This document shows, in pieces, positions 52,558 through 61,848 of a DNA stretch of 64,000 nucleotides (the stretch's first letter is position 1; every line of letters begins with the position of its first letter). Source of the stretch: Acidobacteriota bacterium (lineage in GTDB: Bacteria > Acidobacteriota > Blastocatellia > UBA7656); assembly GCA_016201275.1 (NCBI GenBank), contig JACQDB010000107.1, positions 1 to 64,000 of the forward strand, in the 5' to 3' direction. The notes under the pieces are model-generated. The model did no database searches and was not told where the DNA came from. It worked only from the letters and a program-made list of their open reading frames with translations. A program made the position numbers and the translations under genes.

Positions 52558-52631
52558 AGCCAACAGGATCGAGTTGGTTCTTTCGTTAATCTTAGGCCGT
52601 ATGGGGTCGCGCTCATACGGCCTGTTTTTTT
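52558..52631 (+). ncRNA. Candidate small RNA of about 75 nt
   Basis: A promoter-like pair upstream and a strong intrinsic terminator at the end frame about 75 bases with no open frame of note. A small 5' stem (CCAAC/GTTGG, 52559-52576) is followed by a single-stranded TTCTTTCGTTAATCTT, then the terminator hairpin. The function is unknown; the layout suits a trans-acting small RNA. It lies between the small Cys protein gene and the end of the HEAT-repeat gene. Confidence 0.45.
52594..52631 (+). terminator. Rho-independent terminator of the small RNA candidate
   Basis: AGGCCGTATG (52594-52603) pairs perfectly with CATACGGCCT (52614-52623), loop of ten, T-run 52625-52631. The T-run is only on the forward strand, so it does not serve the HEAT gene, which comes from the other side. 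Confidence 0.8.
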
Positions 52632-52688
52632 GGTGAGTGCGCCGGTCGAACTATTTTCAACTGGCGCTTGCTGTTCGGACAAACTCAT

Positions 52689-54116
52689 TCAGGGATTAGC
52701 GGCGCGCCGTGGGCGCGTCTGCTTGCGTAACACTTCATCGCTGGCGCGCGGTCTTCCGGCGATGCGCCATTCGATGCGCTTGATGGCTACGGTTGCCATA
52801 TCGGCAGTCTCGGCGCTCGACGAGGTAGCGACCGGCTGCAATTCGGCGATGGTGGATTTGTCACCGATTTTGCCCAATATCTCGATGACTTTTCTTCGCA
52901 CCTCAAGATTACTCGAACGCGCATAAGGGTAAAGGTCAGTGACCGAATTGATCTCCATCAAATAACCGTAAGCCTGTTCATCTTGTCCCGAATAAAGTTT
53001 CGGCACGATGAAACGAATCTGCTCGCGCTGTCCCAGTTTATAGAGCGCCCACTGTTCGGCGAGTTTCGCATCATTATTTTTTTCCGTAAGCAGCAGCCGC
53101 GAAATTTGATCGGCATATTTTTGATCGCCGATGCGCGCCAGACCTTCGACAGCGTATTGCCGACGTTCGGCATTTTTGTCGGTGAGATTTTCCAGAAAGA
53201 CCTGCTCGGCGCGGTCATCGCCAATCATCGCCAGCGCCGCCAGCGCCGCTCGGTCACGCGGGGTAATCGGCGAAAAAACATTCTTGACGTTTTGCATAGC
53301 GCCTCGGGTTTCGGGGCCGCGACCATAGACCGAGAGCAAGGGCTGCACCGCGCCACGATATTTCAAATAGCCGGTGGCAAACATCGCTTGATTGCGAATC
53401 TTTTCATCCGAATCGCGAAAGAAAGGCACCAGAAAACGGCCTGATTCGGGGTCGCCGATTTTGATAAACGTGCGAATCGCATCTATGCGAACATTCTGGT
53501 CGGCGTTGAGCGCATCGGCAAGACTGGGAATCGCGGCGCGTCCACGCAGTACGCCCAGCGCACGAATCGCCGAGATGCGAACCTCACGGTCTAAATCGCT
53601 GCGCGCCGTGTCGCCCAGAGCGCTGACGATAGAAGGCTCGACGTTGATATACGGCTCGATGATTTCATGATCGTCGGTGTCTATAAACGGATTCAGGCGA
53701 TTCCAGCCTTTGCGTTGGTTGGTGATGAAATCAATATCGTGTTCGGTGTAAAGCGCCACCAGCGAACGCACAGTGATGCCGCGCACCTCTTTTTGCCCGT
53801 CTTTCAAACCATCCAGCATATCCGGCAACGCGGAAATGTCTTTGATTAAACCTAAAGACTTCATGGCTTCGGCGCGTACTTCACCGGCTTCGTCGCGACG
53901 TGCGGCCACCGCCAGCGCATCCACCGCCAGGGGGTCACGGACGCGGCGTTCGCCAAGTTTTTTTGCCGCCTCGCGGCGCGTCGTGGCAGTCGGGCTTTTC
54001 AAATACGCCAACAGGGTTTCAAGCGATTGGGTTTCCGCCCTCGTCGGCGGAATCAAAACGCCGAGCAACAGGGCTGCAAGCAAACAGCGCAAGGGTGTTT
54101 TCTGATTTGAAGGCAT
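52689..54116 (-). CDS. HEAT-repeat protein, exported
   Basis: 475 residues from the ATG at 54116, with CAGGAG upstream; signal peptide PLRCLLAALLLGVLIPPTRA. It is mostly helical HEAT/PBS-lyase-type repeats of 30-35 residues (REAAKKLGERRVRDPLAVDA, VRISAIRALGVLRGRAAIPS, NAERRQYAVEGLARIGDQKY). Such solenoids bind proteins, but the partner is not evident. It stands alone; an extension to 54191 has no support. Confidence 0.85.
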   Translation of the reverse strand: MPSNQKTPLRCLLAALLLGVLIPPTRAETQSLETLLAYLKSPTATTRREAAKKLGERRVRDPLAVDALAVAARRDEAGEVRAEAMKSLGLIKDISALPDMLDGLKDGQKEVRGITVRSLVALYTEHDIDFITNQRKGWNRLNPFIDTDDHEIIEPYINVEPSIVSALGDTARSDLDREVRISAIRALGVLRGRAAIPSLADALNADQNVRIDAIRTFIKIGDPESGRFLVPFFRDSDEKIRNQAMFATGYLKYRGAVQPLLSVYGRGPETRGAMQNVKNVFSPITPRDRAALAALAMIGDDRAEQVFLENLTDKNAERRQYAVEGLARIGDQKYADQISRLLLTEKNNDAKLAEQWALYKLGQREQIRFIVPKLYSGQDEQAYGYLMEINSVTDLYPYARSSNLEVRRKVIEILGKIGDKSTIAELQPVATSSSAETADMATVAIKRIEWRIAGRPRASDEVLRKQTRPRRAANP

Positions 54117-54330
54117 AGCAAACTCCTGAGAAGACTGTCCTGAAAACAGTGTTAGAGGGGGTAACAAGCGGGTACTTGTCTTGGAACGCAAACATTTTTC
54201 ACCGTCCGGGTAATTAAGTCAAGTGGTTCTCTAACCTGTCAGGATTGGTGAACGCCGAGCAAACATTCGCAAGGTGGATGACGACCGGCGAACCGGAGTT
54301 GTCTTGCGGCGCGAGAAAGAAAAGGGGGGT

Positions 54331-54404
54331 GCGAAAAAAGTAAGGCTGAAGGGGAAATAATTGAACCGATGAGTAGCGCCGTAGGAGCGACCTGTTTATA
54401 GCGA
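54331..54404 (+). repeat. Dispersed repeat GTGCGAAAAAAGTAAGGCTG, copy 2
   Basis: Matches 24252-24326 over about 74 bases. The same gap (54192-54654) also holds, from about 54452 to 54550, a fragment of the composite repeat's right part (a CCTTGACGCTACCACAAG remnant and the end GACCGGCAATTTTCAAACCG) and then MITE M4. No gene seen. Confidence 0.55.
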
Positions 54405-54550
54405 ATTTCATTTGCCCACGACCCATCGCACCCCTCAGCAAGCCGCTATAAGCCAACTGCGCCTTCCCTTGACGCTACCACAAGCGACTCTCCTATGCGC
54501 CTCCGACGCAAACACTAAGCGACCGGCAATTTTCAAACCGGCTGGATCGT

Positions 54551-54653
54551 TAGAGGGTATCGCAGAATTTCAGCAACCGTCCATATGTTGTAGATGGTTA
54601 AACCATCGCCTACAATATCTGGACAAAAGATCTATTTCTGCGACCCCCCTCTA
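54551..54653 (+). mobile_element. TA-flanked MITE, copy M4
   Basis: 103 bp including TA; GAGGGTATCGCAGAATTTC at left, inverted at right as TTTCTGCGACCCCCCTC, core GGTTAAACCATC. Its left TA abuts the right end of a composite-repeat fragment (GGCTGGATCG). Its right TA is two bases from the stop codon of the TolC-type gene at 54655. Confidence 0.75.
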
Positions 54654-54654
54654 G

Positions 54655-56049
54655 TTATGGAACCAAGGTTTTTCCGATTGCCAGTTCCAATTGAAAAAGG
54701 CTCATACGATAATCAAAATGCGCCTGATTATAAGCGACTCGCGTTTGATTGTAGGTGCGTTGAGCATCTCGCAGTTCAAGCAAACTCGTCGCTCCTTCCT
54801 TGTACGAATACCCGGCTATGCGAAAGGCTTCTTCGGCTTTTGACAGCGTTTCCAGAGTGTAGATTTGCAGCATTTTTTGGCTCATTTCATAAGCGCGATA
54901 AGCTTTATCAACATCTGTCATCATCTGTAGTTGAACTTGCGCGAGTTGTGTTTTCGCCTGTTGCAGCTGCGCCAAGGCTTGGTTGATTTCGCCCTGATGA
55001 TGGTTGTGCAAAAAGAGCGGTACGCTGACCACCACGCCAAAGGTGTTTTCGCCGCCGTTGCGTTGATACTCTCCGGCTATGTCCAGGTCACGATGCCGTA
55101 AGGCTTGCGCTAAATCGCAAGCCCGTTGTGCCGCCTCCAGATTGCGCTGGGCGGCCATAACATCGGGGCGATTCGCCATCGCCTCTTGCTGTAGTTCTGC
55201 AAGCGTCAGCGTCAACGGCTCGGCTTTCAATTCGCCGACGATGTTGACCGCCACATTCAGGGTTTGATCCGTAGAACCGCTTGTCGTTCCGAGCGCGGCG
55301 TTGGTGGGAAATTGTATCGCTATGGGTTGCGGCGCAGGTTGCGCGCCGAGCAAGTTCACGACATCCCGCGTCGCTTGTTGATAGGCGAGTTGCGCCGCTA
55401 AGTAATCGCGTTGGTATTGCACCGTGTTCACTTGAAACTTAATCAAATCGCCTGCGGCAGTATCTCCCGCCTCAATATGCAATTTGATGAGTTGTTCGAG
55501 GTTCTTGGTCAGATACAAATTCTCGTCGGCGACCTTCAGATTTTCTCGCGCCAACACCGCCGTATAAAAACTCTGCTTGAGTTGAAACAGTTGTTGCCTG
55601 GTGGCATCCGCCAACTGTGCGGCAGCGGACTGCGCTTGCAACTCCGCGACCTGGGTTCTGAGTTGGCGTTTCGCGCCGCGCTCGATGATCTGCTCGTAGC
55701 GATAGGTGTAAACGCGATTCGCCGCCGAATTGGAATCGGTTGCAATCAGCTTGCGAAAAGGATGGCCGAAATCGAATTGCTCGGCCCCAAAGCTGATGAT
55801 CGGATTGGGTTTGAAAGAGGCGATAAGTTTTTGCGCCTGCATAGCCTCCAGACCATAGCGTGCTGCCGTGATGGTCAAATTGTTCTGCAATAAAATTTCT
55901 TGCGCCTGAGGCAGAGTTAAGGCTTTCGGCATCTCCACCTTCGGCAACTCCGGCGCGGCTTTCGGCAACGGCGTCGGCAACAGGCTCTGCGCTCGCGCCG
56001 ACGCCATGACCAGTACCAACAACATAAAAATTCCCTTGGTATAACGCAT
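54655..56049 (-). CDS. TolC-family outer-membrane channel (CzcC-like)
   Basis: 464 residues; signal peptide MRYTKGIFMLLVLVMASARA. Two outer-membrane-efflux-protein repeats: ALTLPQAQEILLQNNLTITA at residue 42 on, and LTLTLAELQQEAMANRPDVM near 270, each followed by long coiled helices (LRTQVAELQAQSAAAQ, INQALAQLQQAKTQLAQVQL). It forms the trimeric outer-membrane exit duct for the RND pump encoded upstream on the same strand. A 265-base gap separates it from the pump gene; I see no terminator there, so it may be co-transcribed. MITE M4 lies right behind its stop. Confidence 0.9.
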   Translation of the reverse strand: MRYTKGIFMLLVLVMASARAQSLLPTPLPKAAPELPKVEMPKALTLPQAQEILLQNNLTITAARYGLEAMQAQKLIASFKPNPIISFGAEQFDFGHPFRKLIATDSNSAANRVYTYRYEQIIERGAKRQLRTQVAELQAQSAAAQLADATRQQLFQLKQSFYTAVLARENLKVADENLYLTKNLEQLIKLHIEAGDTAAGDLIKFQVNTVQYQRDYLAAQLAYQQATRDVVNLLGAQPAPQPIAIQFPTNAALGTTSGSTDQTLNVAVNIVGELKAEPLTLTLAELQQEAMANRPDVMAAQRNLEAAQRACDLAQALRHRDLDIAGEYQRNGGENTFGVVVSVPLFLHNHHQGEINQALAQLQQAKTQLAQVQLQMMTDVDKAYRAYEMSQKMLQIYTLETLSKAEEAFRIAGYSYKEGATSLLELRDAQRTYNQTRVAYNQAHFDYRMSLFQLELAIGKTLVP

Positions 56050-56314
56050 ATAAATCCAGGTCTCCTTGAACTAAAACCCCGCCAGGACTGGCTAACCGTG
56101 ACCTTCATCCGAAGCGCTCAATGATTGCCCCGGCGCTCCCGTTGCCGGCCAAAGCGACAAACGAGACCCCGACAAAAAGCCCTGTAAAAATACTCTCTCC
56201 CTAAAAGTATCTTTGAAGCCGGTATCTATCGTGGGTCTCATTTGTCGCTTCGCCCCTCGGTGCGTATCCGTAATCCAATGGTCAATCAGGTCGCCAGTCC
56301 TTTAGCGGTTTCTG

Positions 56315-59300
56315 TTAATCTCCACCAACGCCTAGCAACAACTCGTCTTCGGCTTCCGGCTCGATGCTCTCAATATCGGCAAGCTTCTTGCGCTCCGGCA
56401 GGAAGCTAATCAGTACCGGAACAATCAACAAAATCAACACCGGCGCAAGCAGCATCCCGCCGACAATCACGGTCGCCAGCGGGCGTTGCGTTTCCGACCC
56501 GATGCCGGTTGAAATCGCCGCTGGCAATAAGCCTATGCAGGCCGATATGCACATCATCAACACCGGGCGCATACGCACTTCGGCAGCCTGTAACAACGCC
56601 GCATCGCGCGCATAGCCGTGATGGCGCAGTTGATTGTAGTAAGAAAGCAAGATGATGCCGGCCATCACGGCGACGCCGAATAATGAGATGAAGCCGACCG
56701 CCGCCGATACGCTGAAGTTGATTTTCATCAATAGCAACGCCAGCACCCCGCCGAGCAACGCAAAGGGCAGGCTCGCCAGAATCAACAAACTGTCGCGCAG
56801 CGAATTGAAGGTGCTGTACAGCAGAATGATGATGAAGAGAATGCTGATGGGAACGATGTAGGCAAGCCGCGACACCGCTTCGTTCAGTTCGCCGAATTCG
56901 CCGCTCCACTCGGTGTGATAACCGCCCGGCAGCTTGACCGCACGTTCGACGCTGGCTTGCGCTTCGGCAACGGCGCTGCCTAAATCTCTGCCGCGCACAC
57001 TGAACTTGATCGGGATATAGCGTTGATTGCCTTCGCGATAAATATACGACGCGCCAGACTTCATGGTCATGGCGCACAAATCCCCCAGCGGCACGGACGC
57101 GCCGTTCGGCAGCGGCACCTTGATCGTTTTTATCGCCTCAAGATTTTGCCGGTATTCCGGAGCCAGCCTGACCACTATGGGAAAGTGCCGTTCGCCCTCA
57201 AAGACTTCGGTCTCTTGTTGTCCGCCGATGGCGGCTTGCACAATCGCGTTGACATCGCCGGTCATCAACCCGTACCGCGCACATTTGTCGCGGTCAACCT
57301 GAATCAACAGATTGGGCTGACCCAATTCCGTGAACACGCCAACATCTTCAATGCCTTTCACCGTCGCCAGTTGGTTTTTAATTTCGTTGGCCTTGTCTTC
57401 GAGGGTTTGTAAATCGTTGCCGAACAGCTTGACCGAGTTTTCGCCTTTGACGCCGGAAACCGCTTCTTCGACATTGTCTTCGATGGTCTGCGAGAAATTA
57501 AAATCCACTCCGATGAACTGTTTTTCCAGTGCGCTTTTCATCTGCTCGATGAGTTTTTCTTTGCTCATGCCTTGCGGCCAACGATCAAAAGGCTTGAGCG
57601 GCACGAAGAATTCGACATTGAAAAATCCGGTCGGGTCGGTGCCATCATCCGGTCGCCCGTGTTGCGAAATCACCGTCGTCACTTCAGGAAACTGCCGCAT
57701 GACCTCGCGCATACGGCTCACATACGGCTCGCCTGCCGCCAGCGAAATCGTCGGCGGCAAGGTGGCGCGAACCCACAAATTGCCTTCTTCCAGTTTGGGT
57801 AAAAACTCGGTCCCCAGTTGCGGCACCACTATCGCGGTGAAAGCTAACAACGCCAGCGCCAGACCGGCGGTCACCAAACGATAGCGCAAGGCTTTTCGCA
57901 ACACGAACAGATAGGCGGGCTTGATGACGCGCAGTAAAAAAGGCTCTTTTTCATTGACCTTTTCCGGCAACAGGAACGAAGAAAGCACCGGCGCGACCGT
58001 GAATGTCGCCAGCAAAGCGCCGAGCATCGCATAGCCATAGGTCTTTGCCATCGGCGCGAAAATCTGTCCTTCAACGCCTTGCATGGTGAAGAGCGGTATG
58101 AAGGCTGCAATGATGATCGCGGTCGAAAAGAACACCGACTTTGCAACTTCGCTTGCGCCCGCCAGAATCTTTTGCTCCTTGGAAGCGCCTGCACTGTTCA
58201 GCAAGCCGCCGTGCTGCTCCTGTCCACTCAGATGGCGAAAGATGCTTTCGACCATAATCACCGAGGAATCAACAATGATGCCGAAATCAATTGCGCCTAC
58301 CGATAAAAGATTCGCCGAGTCGCCGCGCAAGTACATAATCAAGATCGCCAGAAACAGCGCCACTGGAATCGCTGCGGAAACGATAATCGCGCTTCGCAGA
58401 TTGCCCAGAAAAACATACTGAATGATGAACAACAGCACGATGCCGAAAATCAGATTGTGCAAAACGGTGTGCGTCGTTACCTCAATCAATTCGCGGCGAT
58501 CATAATACGGTTTGACCTGCACGCCTTCGGGCAGCACGCCGCTCTTATTAATCACCTCGACTTCAGCCGCAATCCGTTGAATCACCTCTAGCGTTTTTTC
58601 GCCGCGCCGCATCAAGACGATGGCCTCGACAACATCGTTGTTGTCATCGCGTCCGGCAACTCCCAGGCGTTGAGCGCGGCCAATTTCGGCAGTCGCCACA
58701 TCGCGCAAATAAACCGGCGTGCCGCCTGATTGCGTCAACACGATATTGCTCAGGTCGGCAACCGAGGTGATGATGCCGAGGCCGCGCACATTGGCAGATT
58801 GTTGCCCGATGTCCAAGGTGCGCGCCCCGACGTTGTTATTGCTGTTGGCAATCGCCGTGAGAACTTGCGGCAAGGAGAGGTGATAGGCCGTCAGTTTATG
58901 CAAATCAACATCAACGTGATACTCCTTGGTAAAACCGCCCCAATCTACTACGTCTATGACGCCCGGTATGGTGCGGAAGCGTCGTTCCAACACCCAGTTC
59001 TGTAGCGTCTTCAATTCGGCAAGGCTGTAATTTTCTGGCCCCACGAGTTGATAGCGATAGACTTCGCCGACAGCGCTTTCCGGTGAAATCGCGGGTTGCG
59101 CGTTGTTGGGCAGCGGCAAAGCGTTCAAACGATTCAAGACCTGCTGCTGGGCAAAGTAATAATCGGTATCGTAAGAGAACTGCACCTTGACGCTCGAAAG
59201 CCCGTAAAGAGAGATCGAGCGAACGTGTTCCAGACCGGGCATTCCGGCCATCGCGATTTCAATCGGCACGGTGATGTAGCGCTCGATCTCTTCGGCAGAT

Positions 59301-59464
59301 TGCCCCTGACTTTGCGTGATGATTTCCATCATCGGCGGCGACGGGTCGGGATAGGCTTCGATATTCAAACGACGAAAGGCCACATAACCAGCCCCTACCA
59401 ACAGCACCACCATAACCAGCGCCATCATGCGGCGCTTGAGCGCGAACTCAATAATTTTTTTCAT
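56315..59464 (-). CDS. Heavy-metal-type RND efflux pump (CzcA/CusA family)
   Basis: 1049 residues, full length. MKKIIEFALKRRMMALVMVV leads the first membrane segment; YPDPSPPMMEIITQSQGQSA; and the fourth membrane segment carries DFGIIVDSSVIMVE with the acidic residues used for proton relay in metal pumps. Twelve membrane segments with two large periplasmic loops (about 35-335 and 560-860) are implied. It exports metal ions (Co/Zn/Cd or Cu/Ag; not resolved) from periplasm or cytoplasm through the TolC-type channel by proton exchange. It starts 12 bases after the adaptor stop, so these two are in an operon. Confidence 0.94.
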   Translation of the reverse strand: MKKIIEFALKRRMMALVMVVLLVGAGYVAFRRLNIEAYPDPSPPMMEIITQSQGQSAEEIERYITVPIEIAMAGMPGLEHVRSISLYGLSSVKVQFSYDTDYYFAQQQVLNRLNALPLPNNAQPAISPESAVGEVYRYQLVGPENYSLAELKTLQNWVLERRFRTIPGVIDVVDWGGFTKEYHVDVDLHKLTAYHLSLPQVLTAIANSNNNVGARTLDIGQQSANVRGLGIITSVADLSNIVLTQSGGTPVYLRDVATAEIGRAQRLGVAGRDDNNDVVEAIVLMRRGEKTLEVIQRIAAEVEVINKSGVLPEGVQVKPYYDRRELIEVTTHTVLHNLIFGIVLLFIIQYVFLGNLRSAIIVSAAIPVALFLAILIMYLRGDSANLLSVGAIDFGIIVDSSVIMVESIFRHLSGQEQHGGLLNSAGASKEQKILAGASEVAKSVFFSTAIIIAAFIPLFTMQGVEGQIFAPMAKTYGYAMLGALLATFTVAPVLSSFLLPEKVNEKEPFLLRVIKPAYLFVLRKALRYRLVTAGLALALLAFTAIVVPQLGTEFLPKLEEGNLWVRATLPPTISLAAGEPYVSRMREVMRQFPEVTTVISQHGRPDDGTDPTGFFNVEFFVPLKPFDRWPQGMSKEKLIEQMKSALEKQFIGVDFNFSQTIEDNVEEAVSGVKGENSVKLFGNDLQTLEDKANEIKNQLATVKGIEDVGVFTELGQPNLLIQVDRDKCARYGLMTGDVNAIVQAAIGGQQETEVFEGERHFPIVVRLAPEYRQNLEAIKTIKVPLPNGASVPLGDLCAMTMKSGASYIYREGNQRYIPIKFSVRGRDLGSAVAEAQASVERAVKLPGGYHTEWSGEFGELNEAVSRLAYIVPISILFIIILLYSTFNSLRDSLLILASLPFALLGGVLALLLMKINFSVSAAVGFISLFGVAVMAGIILLSYYNQLRHHGYARDAALLQAAEVRMRPVLMMCISACIGLLPAAISTGIGSETQRPLATVIVGGMLLAPVLILLIVPVLISFLPERKKLADIESIEPEAEDELLLGVGGD

Positions 59465-59476
59465 GGCGGCCTCCCG

Positions 59477-60967
59477 TTACTGCGCGCTGGCGATATTGCT
59501 GAGGAAGAGGCTGCCGTTGGCAACGATCTTTTCGCCTTCCTGCAAGCCCGACAGCACCTGCGCGTAGTTGCCTTGCTGCAGCCCAACGGTGATGTCATGA
59601 CGGGTGAAGCGATGATCGCTTTGCGCCACCCATACACTGGTCTTTTCGCCATCGTGAAAAATGGCGTTCACCGGAACGGCTAACGCTTCCACGGTCGCGC
59701 CGGTCAGCACATGAAAATTGGCAAACATTTCGGGCTTGAGTTTGAGGCCGCGATTTTCGACAAGGCTGCGAACCGCTATGCGGCGCGTCGTCGGGTCAAC
59801 GCTAGAGCTGATGTAGGAGATGCGCGCCGTAAAAATTTCATTTGGATAAGCGGCAACGCGAACCTCTACGGGTTGCCCGACTTTAATGAACGGAATATCG
59901 GCTTCGTACACATCGGCGAGCATCCATACCGTTGATAAATTGGCGATGGTAAACAGCGGTTCGGGGTTATCCGGTTTGACCAGTTGTCCGGGGCCGACTT
60001 TGCGTGCGGTGATGGTGCCATAGATAGGCGAAGCGATTTTGGTTATGCGATCAATCTCGCGGTTGGTTTCGATCTTGGCAATCTCTTCAGCGCTCTTGCC
60101 ATAGGTATGCAAGCGCGAGCGCGATGCGGCGAGCAGGCTTTCCTGAGTATGAACTTCGCGCTCGGCGTTTTTCAAATCGGCTTCGGCTTGTTCCCAATCT
60201 TTCATGGCGACCGCTTTGTTGGCGTAGAGCCGATGTTGACGGTCTTCGGCGCGGCGCGCCATCTCCAGCGCTCCTGTCGCTTTGGCCAGCGCGAGGTTTG
60301 CGGCAATCAAATCCGACTCGGCCTGTACCAACTCTGGCGTATCAATTTCAAAAAGCGGCGTTCCCGCTTTCACTACGTCGCCGGGTTTGGCCAGCAGACG
60401 AACAAGGCGTCCGGCATAAGGCGAATAGACCGGCGTCATCAATTCTTCATTGAAACTGATTTTTCCCGTCGCGATTTTTTCAGCGCGAAAGGCTTGCCGG
60501 GTCGCCGCTTCAAGTTGGAGGCTCTGCGCCTGTTGTGGATCGAGGGTTATGGTATTGGCATCGCTGCGGCTGGCGGTCGCGGTCTGAAGCGCCGAGGCCT
60601 TTGCAGAGGCAAGGTCTGCGGCAATGGCTTGCGACGTGCGCCATCGAACCACTAGCGCCAACGCCAACCCCGAAACCGTAAGCGCCACCAGCGTGGCAAC
60701 GATCAGGCGCGGCGATAGCTTTCGCGGCGATAGCTTTTTCTGACTGGAGGGCGCGGTGGTTTCCGGCTCCGTTGGCGCGGGCGGTTGCGACACGGCTGCA
60801 TTCGGCAAAGGAGTTTGCTGAATGGTTGCCGCTTTGTCAGAAGTTTTTGCTTCGACAATTTGCGTGGGTTTTTGTTGTTGCGAATTGGTGGTCGGCGATT
60901 CTTGTGTAGTCACAACTGGCATTTTCTCTACTCCCTCTTTGAGTTCTGGATCACTCTTGCAATTCAT
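59477..60967 (-). CDS. RND efflux periplasmic adaptor (CzcB/HlyD family)
   Basis: 496 residues from 60967; an ATG at 60919, with AGGGAG before it, is an equally likely start and would save 16 residues. A Pro/Thr/Gln-rich tail (about 1-85) lies before one membrane segment (LIVATLVALTVSGLALALVV, about 87-106). Then come a lipoyl-like half (VYSPYAGRLVRLLAKPGDVV), a helical hairpin with about 95 residues (AESDLIAANLALAKATGALE ...), and the second lipoyl and beta-barrel domains (TVWMLADVYEADIPFIKVGQ). It joins the pump to the TolC channel. The long cytoplasmic tail is unusual; most CzcB proteins start with a short signal anchor. Confidence 0.92.
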   Translation of the reverse strand: MNCKSDPELKEGVEKMPVVTTQESPTTNSQQQKPTQIVEAKTSDKAATIQQTPLPNAAVSQPPAPTEPETTAPSSQKKLSPRKLSPRLIVATLVALTVSGLALALVVRWRTSQAIAADLASAKASALQTATASRSDANTITLDPQQAQSLQLEAATRQAFRAEKIATGKISFNEELMTPVYSPYAGRLVRLLAKPGDVVKAGTPLFEIDTPELVQAESDLIAANLALAKATGALEMARRAEDRQHRLYANKAVAMKDWEQAEADLKNAEREVHTQESLLAASRSRLHTYGKSAEEIAKIETNREIDRITKIASPIYGTITARKVGPGQLVKPDNPEPLFTIANLSTVWMLADVYEADIPFIKVGQPVEVRVAAYPNEIFTARISYISSSVDPTTRRIAVRSLVENRGLKLKPEMFANFHVLTGATVEALAVPVNAIFHDGEKTSVWVAQSDHRFTRHDITVGLQQGNYAQVLSGLQEGEKIVANGSLFLSNIASAQ

Positions 60968-61155
60968 TGTTGCCGTTTCCCTTTCGCATGACGGAAAGAC
61001 TTTGATTCACACAAAGGCGCAGCCATCGCGCCTGGCTTGAACCTTCAAGTCCGCATTGGCGAAATAGAAAAAGAAACTTTTTATCGCCGTGATGGAAGGT
61101 GAACAATCACACTGATCTTCACCTTCGGGTGGCGATGAGTTAGCGATAAGCTGGA

Positions 61156-61800
61156 TTAAGAGAGGCGCAGAGGTGGGCCACGGTCGGTTGGTTGTCGGCT
61201 TTCCCCTGACGCCAGCAGGCCGTCAAACGGCGCTTGAGGGAAAATATTTTTAGTGATTGCTGCGACCCCGTTTTCAGGCTTTTCCTGATCGTTTACCGGG
61301 TCGCGTTCAAGGGTTGAAGCGAGCGTGGATTCTTGCTCATCCGCAACCTTGAGTTTATCGCTGCCCAGAATAAACGCTTGAGCAAAAGGCGCTGAACCAG
61401 TGCGCTCGAATTGTCCTAGCCCGTCGCCAAGCCAGACAATGACATCATCCGGGTGTAAGCGATCAGACCAGATTAAATCGGCATCGCCGTCATTATCTAT
61501 ATCTCTGGTAATCAGCGATCCCGCTTCACTGCTGACAGTTTTGAAGTGCAGGAACAAGGGGTTCCGCGTATGACTCAGGTCTATTTCTATGCTCTTGGAT
61601 TGCCCTGTGCCGTTGAGTTTCGCTTGATCCAAGCGATGATCCTGATCAAAGTCAGAAACGGCGAATGACAGATTGAAACTTAATGAAAGGTGGCGCGGCT
61701 CAATCACCGCCGCAGGGTGTTGAGGCGTCGCGCTGCTGATGAAGGTTGACAACCAGATCAGCAGAACAAGCGTGCTGGTAAGGCGAAACCGCGTTTTCAT
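61156..61800 (-). CDS. Secreted protein with an FG-GAP-like calcium motif
   Basis: 214 residues; signal peptide LVLLIWLSTFISSATP. Two aspartate motifs like those of FG-GAP/VCBS repeats: VSDFDQDHRLDQAKL and DIDNDGDADLIWSDR. The latter is a clear Ca-binding loop. The tail after about 160 is polar and disordered. It lies 189 bases upstream of the efflux adaptor gene on the same strand, where promoter, leader or both may lie, so it may be the first gene of the efflux operon. A structural hairpin GAAGGTGAA.../...TTCACCTTC (about 61096-61126) is in that gap. Confidence 0.65.
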   Translation of the reverse strand: MKTRFRLTSTLVLLIWLSTFISSATPQHPAAVIEPRHLSLSFNLSFAVSDFDQDHRLDQAKLNGTGQSKSIEIDLSHTRNPLFLHFKTVSSEAGSLITRDIDNDGDADLIWSDRLHPDDVIVWLGDGLGQFERTGSAPFAQAFILGSDKLKVADEQESTLASTLERDPVNDQEKPENGVAAITKNIFPQAPFDGLLASGESRQPTDRGPPLRLS

Positions 61801-61848
61801 TCCCGCTTACTATAACAAATACTCACCCATTACAAAATGATTTTCGCA

